This document shows, piece by piece, positions 41,548 to 51,812 of a stretch of DNA of 64,000 nucleotides. Source of the DNA: Palaemon carinicauda (Eukaryota > Arthropoda > Malacostraca > Decapoda > Palaemonidae). The first letter of the stretch is position 1. The number at the start of each line of letters is the position of its first letter. The DNA is taken from contig NC_090743.1 in the NCBI RefSeq assembly GCF_036898095.1, positions 20,329,479-20,393,478 on the forward strand. Reading direction: 5' to 3'. The notes below the pieces were generated by a model. That model had not been told where the DNA came from and made no database searches. It was given only the letters and a program-made list of their open reading frames with translations. A program made the position numbers and the translations under genes.

Positions 41548-42193
41548 CATCCGCAGGGTCGCGCGATGGCGATCAGCATCCGCAGGGTCGCGCGATGGCG
41601 ATCAGCATCCGCAGGGTCGCGCGATGGCGATCAGCATCCGCAGGGTCGCGCGATGGCGATCAGCATCCGCAGGTGTGCGGTCGCGCGATGGCGATCAGCA
41701 TCCGCAGGTGTGCGGTCGCGCGATGGCGATCAGCATCCGCAGGTGTGCGGTCGCGCGATGGCGATCAGCATCCGCAGGTGTGCGGTCGCGCGATGGCGAT
41801 CAGCATCCGCAGGTGTGCGGTCGCGCGATGGCGATCAGCATCCGCAGGTGTGCGGTCGCGCGATGGCGATCAGCATCCGCAGGTGTGCGGTCGCGCGATG
41901 GCGATCAGCATCCGCAGGTGTGCGGTCGCGCGATGGCGATCAGCATCCGCAGGTGTGCGGTCGCGCGATGGCGATCAGCATCCGCAGGTGTGCGGTCGCG
42001 CGATGGCGATCAGCATCCGCAGGTGTGCGGTCGCGCGATGGCGATCAGCATCCGCAGTTGAGGGTCGCGCGATGGCGATCAGCATCCGCAGTTGAGGGTC
42101 GCGCGATGGCGATCAGCATCCGCAGTTGAGGGTCGCGCGATGGCGATCAGCATCCGCAGTTGAGGGTCGCGCGATGGCGATCAGCATCCGCAG
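41528..42193. repeat. Related 29-, 35- and 34-bp minisatellites
   Basis: Three blocks share the core GGTCGCGCGATGGCGATCAG + CATCCGCAG. There are 5 copies of 29 bp (41528-41672), 11 copies of 35 bp with GTGTGC added (41673-42057), and 4 copies of 34 bp with TTGAGG added (42058-42193). The core also matches the neighbouring 35-bp array, so all are one lineage. Confidence 0.95.
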
Positions 42194-43500
42194 GTGAGCT
42201 AGTAGCTGGCGAACCATGTTCCTTCAGAAGAGTTGGAGAACGTTGGCGTGCCGGCTGTAACACACGCGGGCGATCCGGAGATCGCCGAGAGACAGGTGAT
42301 CGCTGGCGAGCTGATGATCGCTGACGAGCAGAAGGCTACGCGTGGAAGCCTGCGTATAGAAGAAGAGTCCTTGACCCCGACCTGAACCGAAGTTCTAGAT
42401 CACGAGGGCGAACGTGGGCGCACAGGGCGCGTAACAGGAACCAACAGGAACAGCGGGGATGATCATCATGAAAGCGCTGACGAACAGGAGAGCGCTGATG
42501 AGCAGAAGAGCGCCTGTGCGTTAACACTGAGCAGGAGCAGGAGTGAACACAGCAGAAGGGCGCGCAGGGAAACCCTGACACGCAAGGGAAGAACCCCCGT
42601 GGGAGGCAACCCTTTGCCCCGAAGGGATCGTTGTCCGCCGGGAGACTGATGTCCGTCGGAAGACCGCTGTCCGTCGGGAAGACCGTTGTCCGTCGGGAAG
42701 ACCGTTGTCCGTCGGGAAGACCGTTGCCCGTCGGAAGACGAGATCAGACTGCTGTCCATTTGCACCAAGGCGGAAGATCGAGAAAAAGGAGTTGTAGGCT
42801 GCAAACGGAGATTCAAATAGGTGCTCCAAGCACCCTTATAGGGAGATGAGAGGCCCTTACGACGAGGCGGACGGTGGGCCTTACGGCGAGGGAGGCCAAC
42901 AGCAACAGCAACAGAAGAAACCTCCGAAGAGGAGTCTCTACGAGTGTACTCTCTCGCGAACGAAAGAGAAACACTTCGTAGAAGAGACTGGTCAGCAGTG
43001 ACCTAAAAGGAGCAATCCTCCGAAGAGGAGCTCCTGCAGTTGCCCAGCCCCTTGAGCGAAACTGCAGGTGTGACCGCTCAGCACCAAGAGCATAGTCGCA
43101 CGAAAAAAAGGCAAGAGGAGAACCCTCCATAAGGGGAAAAACTCAAGCCTGGACAGGAAAAACTTCCCTCGGAAGGAAAGTTACCTGCCCAAGGAGGCAA
43201 GCCTCCTGAGAGTTCTAAAATGAACTGGAGAGCTGTCCGTCGTCACGGGAGTACTTCCAGTAGAAGGAGACACGCTCCTGACGAAAACACAAGGGGGGAG
43301 GCAGCAACAGCCGAATCCCCAGGACTCAACAAGACAGCTCACGCCGTTGCCATATTACAGAAACGAACTAGATCGGTAACTGTAAAAAAATAAAACAAAA
43401 AAACAGTACACATTCATTCCCCCGGGAAGGCTCCGAAGAGGAATCCCGAGGGAAAGGAAACAAGAATTACACAACAGGCACGTGCCCTCACAACCACTTA
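42194..43500 (-). pseudogene. DIRS-E gag N-terminal region with hairpin modules
   Basis: A tandem GTCCGTCGGGAAGACCGTT repeat (42640-42740) is followed on the minus strand by the module GTCTCTTCTACGAAG … AGAGAC and TCCTCTTCGGAGG (42921-42988), and another TCCTCTTCGGAGG hairpin at 43017-43029. The 5' boundary GATTCCTCTTCGGAGCC within CCCGGG arms lies at 43418-43448. Frames are broken. Confidence 0.65.
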
Positions 43501-44044
43501 CACTCACGGAAGGAGAGCTGTAACCAAAACAGAATTATAACAATTATAATTATGTAACTATGTAATTATGTAATTTAAAAATGAATGAACACTAAGGAAA
43601 GAACGAAAACCCCGAAAGGAATCGTTCTACAAAGCTGAAAAATCAACAAATACAATTAGATTCATAAACTAATTGAGACAAACGTACGGCGTAGCAACCC
43701 CCCCCCCCACACGGAAAGGAATCTACAAGGGCGTAGTAACACGTAGTAAAAGGGTGAACGACCTCAAGAGAGAGAGAGAGAGAGAGAAAGACATGTCAAA
43801 CTCGATCGCCACCCATAACGCCGTGGCGGCCAACTGCCGAGGACACCACGTAGATAAGTACACTACACACACAAATCTGAAAAGGAAACTTACTGATTTC
43901 TATACTCAAATATGTATACAAACATGAATACATGTTTACATAAATATTGAGTAAATGAAAAGTAAGCGATTAAGTAAAGACAAAACAAACAATGGCTGCC
44001 AAGAGAAGACCAAGACAGAGACGTCTGTCACAGTCCGAGCCAAA
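43501..44044. other. DIRS-E 5' leader, no gene
   Basis: AT-rich leader between gag and the 5' ITR. It contains an AG dinucleotide run at 43770-43790 and no credible coding sequence. Confidence 0.5.
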
Positions 44045-44238
44045 AGTGAAAGTGAGCATTCATCTGTGTGTGAGGGAGGGGAGGGGTAGCTAGCTACCAC
44101 TCCCCTACCCCCCCCCCCCCGCTAACTAGCGCGGGGGTAATACACCCTCGTTAAATTCTAATGGCTCGCCATTTCAGCTGCGCTAAAAGGTAAACCCTGT
44201 GTAAATAGCTAAGGTTTGTATTTCGGTTACGGAACAAA
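44045..44238. repeat. DIRS-E 5' inverted terminal repeat
   Basis: Ends GGTTTGTATTTCGGTTACGG + AACAAA. It mirrors 33980-34200, including the TAGCTAGCTA palindrome and a C14 tract. Confidence 0.88.
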
Positions 44239-45430
44239 AAATATTTACAAAAAGATATCTCTGGTAACTTCCATGGAGGCGTTGATGATACCTTGAATGG
44301 AAGTACCTTATTTCTAATTATATCCAGGCTATTTAACAATCGTTTCACCCAAATGCCATAAGGTTGAGGAGATTTTGGGTGCAACTCAAAGTATGATGCG
44401 TGTCTTACAAGGCTTGCAGTCTGAAAGGCTAGAGAATTAGGGAGTCTTTGCAATCTAAACCAATACCGAATAATGGAAGACATTTGGTAAAGGTCTAGAG
44501 GTAACTCTCCAGCATCAACAAGGAGACTTGGGATAGGCGAGGTTTTAAAAGCTCCTGTAGACAATCTAATACCTGCATGATGTATCGAGTCTAATATTTT
44601 TAACGGGCTTGGGGTGGCTGAAGAATATATTTCACATCCATAACTAATTTTGGAAAAAATCAAGGCCTTGTATAATTTTAAAATAGTATTGCGGTCTGCC
44701 CCCCATGATGTATGGGACAATACTTTTAAGATATTCAGAGCTTCAACACATTTAGCTTTTAATGCTTTTAAGTGAGAAACCCATGTAAGCCTACAATCAA
44801 ATATCAAACCTAAAATTTTAGCTTCACTTGCACATGGTATCCGTTGACCTTTAATGTATATATCCGGGTCTGGATGTACTCCCCGGATATGACAAAAATG
44901 GACAATGGTAGTTTTACTTGTCGAGAACTTGAATCCATTCATGTCAGCCCACTGGATAATTTTATCAATAGAGTGTTGGATTTTTCTCTCAACCATTGCC
45001 ATTCTAGTGCCAGCAAATGATATTGAGAGATCATCCACAAATAATGTTGAGAGAACATCCCGGGGAATGACTGAGGATATCCCATTAATTGCTAGTGCAA
45101 ACAGGGTTACACTCAGCACACTCCCCTGAGGAACTCCTTCTTCCTCACACTTACTCTCTGATAGAGAGTCCCCCACTCTCACTTGAAAAACTATGCGAAA
45201 GAAATGACTGAATAAATAGTGGTAGTTCTCCTTTTAATCCTAGTTCATGAATTGTTTTAAGTATACCATATCTCCATGTGGTATCATATGCCATTTCAAG
45301 GTCGAAAAAAACTGTCACATGGTGCTGTTTGGAAGCAAAGGCTTCACAAATAGAGGACTCAAGTTTTATTAACACATCAGTTGTTGAGTGCATTTTTCTG
45401 AATCCACATCGAATCGGTGATAAAATACCC
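44239..45430 (-). pseudogene. LINE-2 reverse transcriptase domain
   Basis: Two frames. The upstream one (45430-45190) has CGFRKMHSTTDVLIKLE and FFDLEMAYDTTWR (motif A with Asp). The downstream one (45182-44239) has GVPQGSVLSVTLFALAIN, LFVDDLSISF (catalytic FVDD) and the thumb-like KILGLIFDCRLTWVSHLK. A one-base frameshift near 45185 separates them. The 5' end is truncated before the finger domain is complete; no endonuclease is present. The 3' end is cut by DIRS-E exactly between RT and RNase H. Confidence 0.88.
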
Positions 45431-45458
45431 CATTGGTGCGATGGGGGAGTGTTCCGGC

Positions 45459-47400
45459 TCATCCGACTTCTGAGGAGGGGTAATCCTCCTCCGCAGGGGA
45501 GGGCGAGAAGGTCTGGGGGGGAGAAGGAGCCTTGCGCAAGGATCTGCGCGGAGACAGAATAGGCCTCGGAGGAGGTTCCACGGGAGAGACTCCTCTCTTC
45601 CTTTTCAGGGGGAAGGAAGCTGCCGCTGGTTCGTGGCCCGAATCAGAGAGGGCGGGCTTAATAGCCTGCACAAGGGCTCTGACTAGGGTGCCGAACCAGG
45701 GCTGCTGTCTGACAGTCACCCTCTGGAGGGAAGGGGATCGAGGGATCCCTAAGAGGAGTCGACAAACGAGGGTTCGCCTGCAAGGCTGAAAGAGAAGAGT
45801 CCCTAGACCTGTCCGGGAAGCGGCCCTCCTCCGGCGAGCGCACTGGTCTGCGCTTGCGGGGAGGGGAACGCGACGAAGAGGAGTCCGCCTGGCGGCACTC
45901 GCGCTGGGCCTTGTAAGCCGGGCCCAGGTCAGGGTCGCGCGTGAATAGCTGGCGCGATAGTAGAACCTTGGGTGCGCGCATCCGCGCAGGCGGGGGCGGG
46001 CGTGAGGGCGCGATGGCGGGGATTCAGGAGCGATGGCGCGAGGGCGGGGATTCAGGACCGAGGGCGCGCTGGCGATAGCGCGGGCGCGCAGCAGCTGGAG
46101 CGGGAGCGTGGTCGCGGGAGCGTGGTCGCGAGAGCGCGTAAGCAATGGCGAGGGCGTGTGGCGAGCAGGAGCCGGAGCAGGAGGCGGCCGAACATGCGGG
46201 CGCGCAGCGACCTGGTGCGGCCCCGAAGGGTGCGAGATAACGGGGGCGCCTGAGCGCGCGTCCGGAAGAACCGGCCGAGGGCGCGTTAGCGCTGGAGCAG
46301 GGTCGCGAGCGACCTGGATGGAGCATTGGCGCGGCGGTTGGTGCTGGTCGGATAAGACCGGCATACTCGCCTGTGGGCGCGTTGGTCGCGACGGCAATCG
46401 TGGGCGCGCATGGCGCGCATCAGGATGCGGTCTCACCGGAGTGCGTTGTTGCGGCGGCCGCGCAGGGCGTGCCGTTGGATGAGGACGCTCTGGTGTTCGC
46501 TGAAGGGCAACCTTAGTCGCCTTGAATACAGAAACGGGGCGTGTAGCAGGAACAGGGAGCATTACCGGAGCGTCGTGCGCGGTTGCATCAGAGGCAAGCT
46601 CGCGCGGTCTGGAGGGAGAGCCCAGAGGCGGCCGTGAGCGCCCGTGCGCTAACTTGGGAGCTTCCTGGGTGACGCACTGAGATGTCGCAACGCGAGGGCG
46701 CGTTGGTGAGCACGTGGTTGCTGGAGCTGGAACCGCGCGTGTCGAGCGTCTCCCCAGATGTGCGCGACGAGTCCGTAGGAACCTGTGGGCGCCTGTGCGC
46801 CAGCTTAGGTGCCTCCTGGACCGCGCGCGACGAAGCAGGAACTGGAGGGCACCGAGGCGCTGGAGGGCGCGTGAGCGCAGGTGGCCGCTGGGGCACCGGT
46901 GGACGCGTATGCGCAGGTGAGCACAGGAGCGCCGTGTCAGGAACTGGGCGCGTATGCGCAGGTGAGCGCTGGCACGCTATCTCAGGAACTGGTGGGCGCA
47001 ATGGCGCAGGTGGCCTCTGGGGCACCGGTGGGCGCGTATGCGCAGGTGAGCACTGGAGCGCCGTGTCAGGAACTGGGCGCGTATGAGCAGGTGAGCGCTG
47101 GCGCGCTACCTCAGGAACTGCTGGAGGCCGCCGGGGCGCCGAAGGGTGTGGGCGCTCAGGGGGACCCTGGCGCGTAACAGGAACGGAGGCGCGAACGCCG
47201 GAGGGTGAGCGCCGAGGCGCTAAGTCAGGAACAGCAGCAACATCACCGGCGAGCGCTCAGGCGGTGCCTGGCGCTTGAGGGCAAGAGGCACAAGTTTTGC
47301 GCTCAAGACCCTTCAGCCCCAAAGGGCCCGGGGACTGCACAGTGGCAGTATCAGGTGGCGCGTCACGCGCATCAGGAACTCTGAAAGTGGATGGTCTGGG
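45459..47400 (-). pseudogene. DIRS-D2 gag middle, Pro/Arg-rich repeats
   Basis: The minus strand has long Pro/Arg-rich low-complexity frames (45459-46562, 46588-47025). At 46910-47130 units like GCGCAGGTGAGCGCTGGC and CAGGAACTGG recur irregularly, alternating with GGCGCGTAT. This is the D2 equivalent of the minisatellite domain. The translation is not reliable as a protein. Confidence 0.5.
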
Positions 47401-47407
47401 CGACAGG

Positions 47408-48316
47408 TCACAATGTCCCGAAGGACGACGAGCCGAAGAGGTGCCTCTTAACCCCCTTGTAAGGGGAAGGAAGGCCTCTACGGCAAAGGGGAGGACGAGC
47501 CTTCCGCCTTATATGTCCACAAGGGGCCATGGGATCAGCAAGCTGACCATCGATGGGCCTCCGAAGAGGAGTCTCTGTAAGTGAACTCCCCCGAGGGGGA
47601 GAATCGCCGGCAGGAGAGACCGTGGGACTTAGATCCTCCCTCGAAGGATGTTCGGAGGGAGAGTCTAAGCCTTCAGCTACCTCAGCCACAGGGACAGGAG
47701 TTTGGCTAGACCCACGGGATGTCTCCGTCACAACAACGTCAACCACAGACAGAGGATCTATCTCCGCTGTAGTTGGCGATTGTTTGACGGCTGCACCCAG
47801 TTTGATCATGTCAAACAGGGCTTCCTTGGAGGGCGAACCCTGAAGCCCCAAGGAAGCCCAAAGCTGCAATAAATCATTGTAAGACACAAAACCCTCCTCC
47901 GAGGGAGAAGGGGCAGCTGCCTCGCTATGGGAGGCAACTATCTCTCCCGCACCCCGGGATCGGTCAAAAGCACAGCGGTCTACGCTACCACTCGCCGGCC
48001 TCTCGGAAGAGGCCGCTCGAGGGGGAGCTTCGGAGGAGGAAAGGGCAACGGAAGAAGAAGTCCTGGAATTTTCTCTCTTCAGAGAAGCCTCTGAAGGAGA
48101 AAGATCCCTTTTGGCCTTCTTCTTACGGCGCCGGGCAAACCTCCCCCACTGAGAGGTAGACCACTCCCTACATTCAGTACATACGTTACCACTATCACAC
48201 CGTTGGCCCCTACAGTGAGGACACAAGGTGTGGGGATCCGTGTCGACCGCCGACATAAAGGTGCCACAAGGGAGGCCAGGAAGTCCAGGGCACGTACGCA
48301 CAACGGCAGAGGCCAA
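47408..48316 (-). pseudogene. DIRS-D2 gag N-terminal finger region, start codon lost
   Basis: The frame is open for 302 codons, but its first codon is TTG, and the position of the D3 start ATG is GTG here (…GTT GTG CGT ACG TGC…), so initiation is probably lost. Cysteines at residues 9, 17, 32, 35, 40, 46 and 49, then W52, form a Cys-rich finger. A basic run RRRKKKAKR near 62-70 could be a nuclear signal. Acidic/Ser-rich sequence and QLWASLGLQGSPSKEALF follow, shared with D3. The 3' end encodes ETPLRRP over a TTCG hairpin. A polypyrimidine tract plus GCAG lies at 48356-48325. Confidence 0.7.
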
Positions 48317-48424
48317 CTTCAGTCACACTGCGAAAAAGAAAAAGCAAAAAAAAAAACAGATTAATTTTGGCAGTCAAAGCGAGGGAGAGCACAGACAGAT
48401 CTGTTCTCTACCCAAGCCAAAAGT

Positions 48425-48615
48425 AAAGTGAGCCTTTCACCGGTGTGTGTGAGGGGGGGGGGGGGGGGGGTAAGCTAGCTACCCCTCCCTACGCCCCCGC
48501 TAACTAGCGGCGGGGTAGGAAACCCTCGTTAAAACTTTTATGGCTCGTCATTCAGCTACGCCGAAGTAATTACCCCATGTAAATAGCGTGGTTTGTATTT
48601 CAGTTACGGAACAAA
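48425..48615. repeat. DIRS-D2 5' inverted terminal repeat
   Basis: TTTCACCGGTGTGTGTGAGG, a G tract, AAGCTAGCTACCCC, AATTACCCCATGTAAATAGC and CAGTTACGGAACAAA, the complement of the D1 3' ITR at 26098-26290. Confidence 0.85.
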
Positions 48616-48658
48616 CCCCTATTAAATATTGTGGTTTGTATTCCAGTTACGGAACAAA
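48616..48658. repeat. 43-bp terminal fragment of a D3-type DIRS
   Basis: CCCCTATTAAATATTGTGGT…CCAGTTACGGAACAAA matches the outer tip of D3 at 51494-51536 apart from ATTGTGG for AGCGTGG. It directly abuts the D2 tip, so two element ends lie in tandem. Confidence 0.75.
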
Positions 48659-48850
48659 CGCATGTTTTGACTCTTGCTGGTCTCCTCCTGCTGTAGGACT
48701 TGCAGCAAAGTCTCTTTCTATCCCTGAAGGCTCTTCTTGGGGAGAGTCGCGGAAATTCCCTGAGTGGTTAGTTGACTCCATCCTAGTCCTAGTGGAGGAC
48801 TTAGGTAATGTTTTGGAGTCTTTAGATGCCTTCCTGGGAAGGATTTAAGA
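48659..48850 (+). other. Unidentified open segment
   Basis: An open plus-strand stretch with SPPAVGLAAKSLSIPEGSSW and FPEWLVDSILVLVEDLGNVL. It looks coding-like (perhaps gag of a plus-strand relative) but matches nothing I can name. Confidence 0.3.
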
Positions 48851-48879
48851 CTTCAAAATTGACAAGGGTAGCATGTTCC

Positions 48880-50440
48880 TTCCAATCCCTGACTGAGCGG
48901 ACCCCTCGGCGCTAAGAGAGGTTTCCTCCATTGGTGCGATGGGGGAAAGTCTCTCCTCGCGTGATTCCCTTGGAGACGGGAAATCTTTGTCTGAAAGGGA
49001 AGGAGAGGCAGTCTGAGGAATAGAAGGAACTTGCCTCAAAGGTCTGCGTGGAGTCAGTTTCGCCCTTGGGAAAGTGACCGCGTCTGGAACTCCTCTTTTT
49101 CTCTTCAAAGGGGTAGAAGAAGCCATGGTTCTGTGTCCCAATTCAGAGAGGACAGGCTTGAAAGCCTGAGCTACGGCTCTGATCAGGGTACCGAACCAGG
49201 GCTGTTGGCTGACAGACGCGCTGTCAGACATACCCCTTGAAGGGAAAGTGATTGAAGGATCCCTGGGAGGAGTCACTTTAATTGGTGGGTTCACCTGTGG
49301 TAGCTTTGGGATCCTGGACCCCTCTGGAAGTTTCCCTTCTCCCATAATGCGCGGTGGCATGCGCTTGCGGGGAGGGGAATGAGGCGATGGCGACCTTGCC
49401 GTACGTCATTCTTTGGGATGTGTAGTCTCGCGCGAGGGAGAATAATAGCACTCACGCAAGGGACAATATCGGGGCTCGCGCGCGGGAGACTGGTGGCGCG
49501 CGGGAGACTGGTGGCGCGTGGGCGCGCACTGGATTCATGCGGGGAGCGCGGGAGAATGTTGCCGCGCATCCCTAGGAGAGGATTGACGAGCGTGCATATC
49601 TTTGTGGATGCGCGCGGGAGATGGCTGACGTTCAGGTGGGCACTGGCCCGTTGGTAAGGGTTGGTGCGCAGGAGAAGGCAGCATGGCTGACTTCCCAGAA
49701 GTCCTGCTATCAGTGGAAAGTTGGCGCGCAGGTTTTAACTGGCGCGTAGGATGGTGCGCAGCATGGCGCGCAGGAGAGTGAGATGTTGGGTGCGTATGTG
49801 CACGTGCAGGAGAGTGCTGGCGTGCAAGAAACCGCTTACGCAGGAGACTGATGGCGTGCAGGAAGTTTGCATGCAGGTGAGCGCTGGGCGCGGGCGAGTA
49901 GGAGAATGTTGGCGCGTAAGCGCAGGGCGCGTGGGCGCAGTGTGCGCAAGGCATGCAGGCAAGACCTGGCGCGCAGGAGATCGTGGGCGCATGTGCGCAT
50001 GAGGGCGCGCATGGCGCGTGATGGAACTATGCTCTTGTTGGAGCGTATGCGCGAGTTGGCACGTACGCTCTTGATGCCCTGTGTTAGGGTTAGGATGAAT
50101 GTCAGCGCGTAGTGATGGGGCCTGACAAGCTACTAATGAGCGCTTGTCAGGTTTTGTGGATCGTAGCGCGTATCTGGTTGGTGCGCAATAGCACGTTTGG
50201 ATGGAGCCTTATTAGGCCCATGCAGGAACGACGACGGCAGGTCTGTCGGGTGCAAGGTCGACGTGTCCTTTAAACCGTCCACCGAAGGAGATCGCGAACG
50301 ATCTGCAGAGAGGTCCAGGACCAATGCAGGTGCAGTGACGGATGATTGGTCTAGAGGCTCCTTTGCGGGGGACTGCATCGAAGATGTTGAACCAAAGAGG
50401 CGCCTCCTCACCGCAGGTGAAGGAAGGCCTCTCTAGGGGC
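48880..50440 (-). pseudogene. DIRS-D3 gag middle and C-terminal part
   Basis: 48880-49300 aligns with D2 45440-45800. 49380-50050 is a GC-rich region of repeated GCGCAGGAGA, GCGCGCGGGAGA and GTTGGCGCG phrases, the degenerate equivalent of the arrays in E. Frames such as 49291-49569 and 49535-49954 are repeat translations. Confidence 0.5.
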
Positions 50441-50447
50441 CGTTGGA

Positions 50448-51214
50448 TCAGCAAGCTGACCTTCTGCAATCCTCTGAAGAGGAGTCTCTGTAAGTGAACT
50501 CCCCCGAGGGGCCAGAAACACTAGCTGGAGAGACTGACTGACTTAGTTTCCCCCTCGTAGGTTGATCAGGAACGGGAGAAACTAAGCCGTCAGCTACCGT
50601 AGAGTTTGGAGTGGAAGAGGAGATGGATGAGACCGCATTGTATACCTCTGACACCGTAACGTCGACAAGAGACAGAGGATCAACCTCTGACGGTGACGAC
50701 GATTGCTTGACAGCAGCACCCAATCGGATGTAGTTAAGCAAAACCTCCTTGGAGGGCGAACCCGTAAGGCCCAAGGAGGACCAAAGCTGATATAAGAAGG
50801 TTAGTGACATCCTCCCCCGAGGGGAGAGGTGGAGCTGCTTCGCTAGGGGAAGCAACGTCATCTCTCGAGACCTGAGGTTGGTTAACAATATATTGGTCTA
50901 CACTACCACTCGACGGTCTCTCGAAAGAGACCGACCGAGTGGGAGCTTCGGAGGAGGTTTGGGCAACGGAAGAAGAGGCCTTGGGTTTTTCTCCTTTCGA
51001 AGCAACCTTCAAAGGAGAAATATCCCGTTTGGACTTCTTCTTCCGTCGTCGCGAAAACCTCTCCCACTGGGAGGCAGACCATTCTCTACACTCACTACAC
51101 CTGTTGGTTCTATCACACCGCTGGCCCCTACAAGAAGGACAAAGGGCTTGAGGATCAGTCTCGACCGCTGACATGAATGTTCCACAGGGGCAGTCGGGAA
51201 ACCCAGGGCAGGTG
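50448..51214 (-). pseudogene. DIRS-D3 gag N-terminal finger region, frameshifted
   Basis: An ATG near 51222-51220 starts MRTCPGFPDCPCGTF, followed by CPSCRGQRC, CSECREWSASQW and a basic SRRRKKKSKR run: the same Cys-rich finger as D2. The frame shifts around 50800-50890 and continues as SLTFLYQLWSSLGLTGSPSK to 50448. The 3' part covers the module at 50468-50545 (GTCTCT…AGAGAC with CCCCTCGGGG). A polypyrimidine tract and CTAG lie upstream at 51290-51254. Unlike D2, the start ATG is retained. Confidence 0.7.
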
Positions 51215-51349
51215 CGCATGATTGCAGAAGCCAACTTCACATAAACAGAAACTAGAAAAAGAAAAGAACAAAAACAATAAAATGGCTGCCAATATGACGG
51301 CGAGTATGAGAGCGGACACGTCCGATCACCATCCAAGCCGAGAGCAAAG

Positions 51350-51537
51350 TGAGCTCAAGCACAGGTGTGTGTGGGGGGGAGGGGGGGCGGGGGTAGCAAG
51401 CTACCCTCCCCTACCCCTGCTAACTAGCGGTGTGGGTAGTAAACCCTCGTTAAAAATTAATGGCTCGTCATTTCAGCTACAACGAAAATAATACCCCTAT
51501 TAAATAGCGTGGTTTGTATTCCAGTTACGGAACAAAT
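51350..51537. repeat. DIRS-D3 5' inverted terminal repeat
   Basis: CACAGGTGTGTGTGG, a G-rich tract, GCAAGCTACCC, CTAACTAGCGG, AATGGCTCGTCATTTCAGCT, AAATAGCGTGGTTTGTATTC and CAGTTACGGAACAAA. Confidence 0.85.
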
Positions 51538-51599
51538 ATACATTAGAAAAATTAAGTTAAAAGACAAAAATTAATGGCAGTCCAAAATAGGCGAGGAGG

Positions 51600-51812
51600 A
51601 AGACCGGATATGGTCTCCATCCGAGCCAAAAGTAAAGCGAGCTAAATCACCGGTGTGTGAGTGGAAGCGGTAGCAAGCTAACCCCCTACCCCCGCTAACT
51701 AGCGGTGTGGGTAGTTAACCCTCGCTAAATTTTAATGGCTCGTCATTTCAGCTTCGCAAAAAGTAATACCTCTAAATAAATAGCGTAGGTGTGTATTCCA
51801 GTTACGGAACAA
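51600..51812. repeat. DIRS-D4 solo terminal repeat
   Basis: A further copy of the same ITR (AATCACCGGTGTGTGAGTGG … CCAGTTACGGAACAAA) with only about 60 bp of leader (51540-51600) and no gag. It could be a truncated element or a solo terminal repeat. Confidence 0.75.

Larger units (their letters stand above)
33959..44238 (-). mobile_element. DIRS-E, long decayed DIRS with large minisatellites
   Basis: A 10.3-kb minus-strand element: 5' ITR 44045-44238, leader, hairpin-rich gag part 42200-43500, minisatellites 38889-42193, gag/pol/recombinase remnants 34750-38860, ICR 34225-34320, 3' ITR 33959-34200. It sits in the LINE-2 ORF2 between RT and RNase H. Removing it leaves a continuous LINE frame across the site (…KYF|IGDKK…). 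Coding is badly decayed, yet the ends are well matched. Confidence 0.88.
33084..45430 (-). mobile_element. LINE-2, 5'-truncated non-LTR retrotransposon split by DIRS-E
   Basis: On the minus strand it starts inside the reverse transcriptase (45430), runs to 44239, is interrupted by DIRS-E, and resumes at 33958 with RNase H and the Cys/His C terminus. It ends in TTTAAATCAATCAATC (33100-33084), a short tandem tail typical of this kind of LINE. RT plus RNase H plus C-terminal Cys/His region points to the I/Jockey/R1-like group. The left neighbour is D1 and the right neighbour D2, so no target-site duplication can be matched. Confidence 0.82.
45431..48615 (-). mobile_element. DIRS-D2, 3'-truncated DIRS
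   Basis: Contains gag (46562-45459 and 48316-47408 on the minus strand) and a 5' ITR at 48425-48615 ending CAGTTACGGAACAAA. Pol and recombinase are absent: the sequence stops at the LINE-2 junction (45431) within the gag region that in D1 lies at about 30100. Confidence 0.75.
48851..51537 (-). mobile_element. DIRS-D3, 3'-truncated DIRS
   Basis: Minus-strand gag segments and a 5' ITR at 51350-51537. No pol or recombinase. Gene order and the CCATTGGTGCGATGGGGG block at 48930 parallel D2. Confidence 0.72.

Noticed and set aside
39340..41550. A 736-codon open stretch on the minus strand as a large repetitive protein gene
   Set aside because: It is the translation of the 35-bp minisatellite. It begins and ends at array borders and has no start context or domain. 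I report it as a repeat.
41452..42129. Plus-strand frames of about 180-225 residues
   Set aside because: Phase-shifted readings of the 29/35/34-bp arrays, antisense to the element.
39483..42193. CRISPR-like array
   Set aside because: Units are directly tandem with no unique spacers, and the DNA is eukaryotic.
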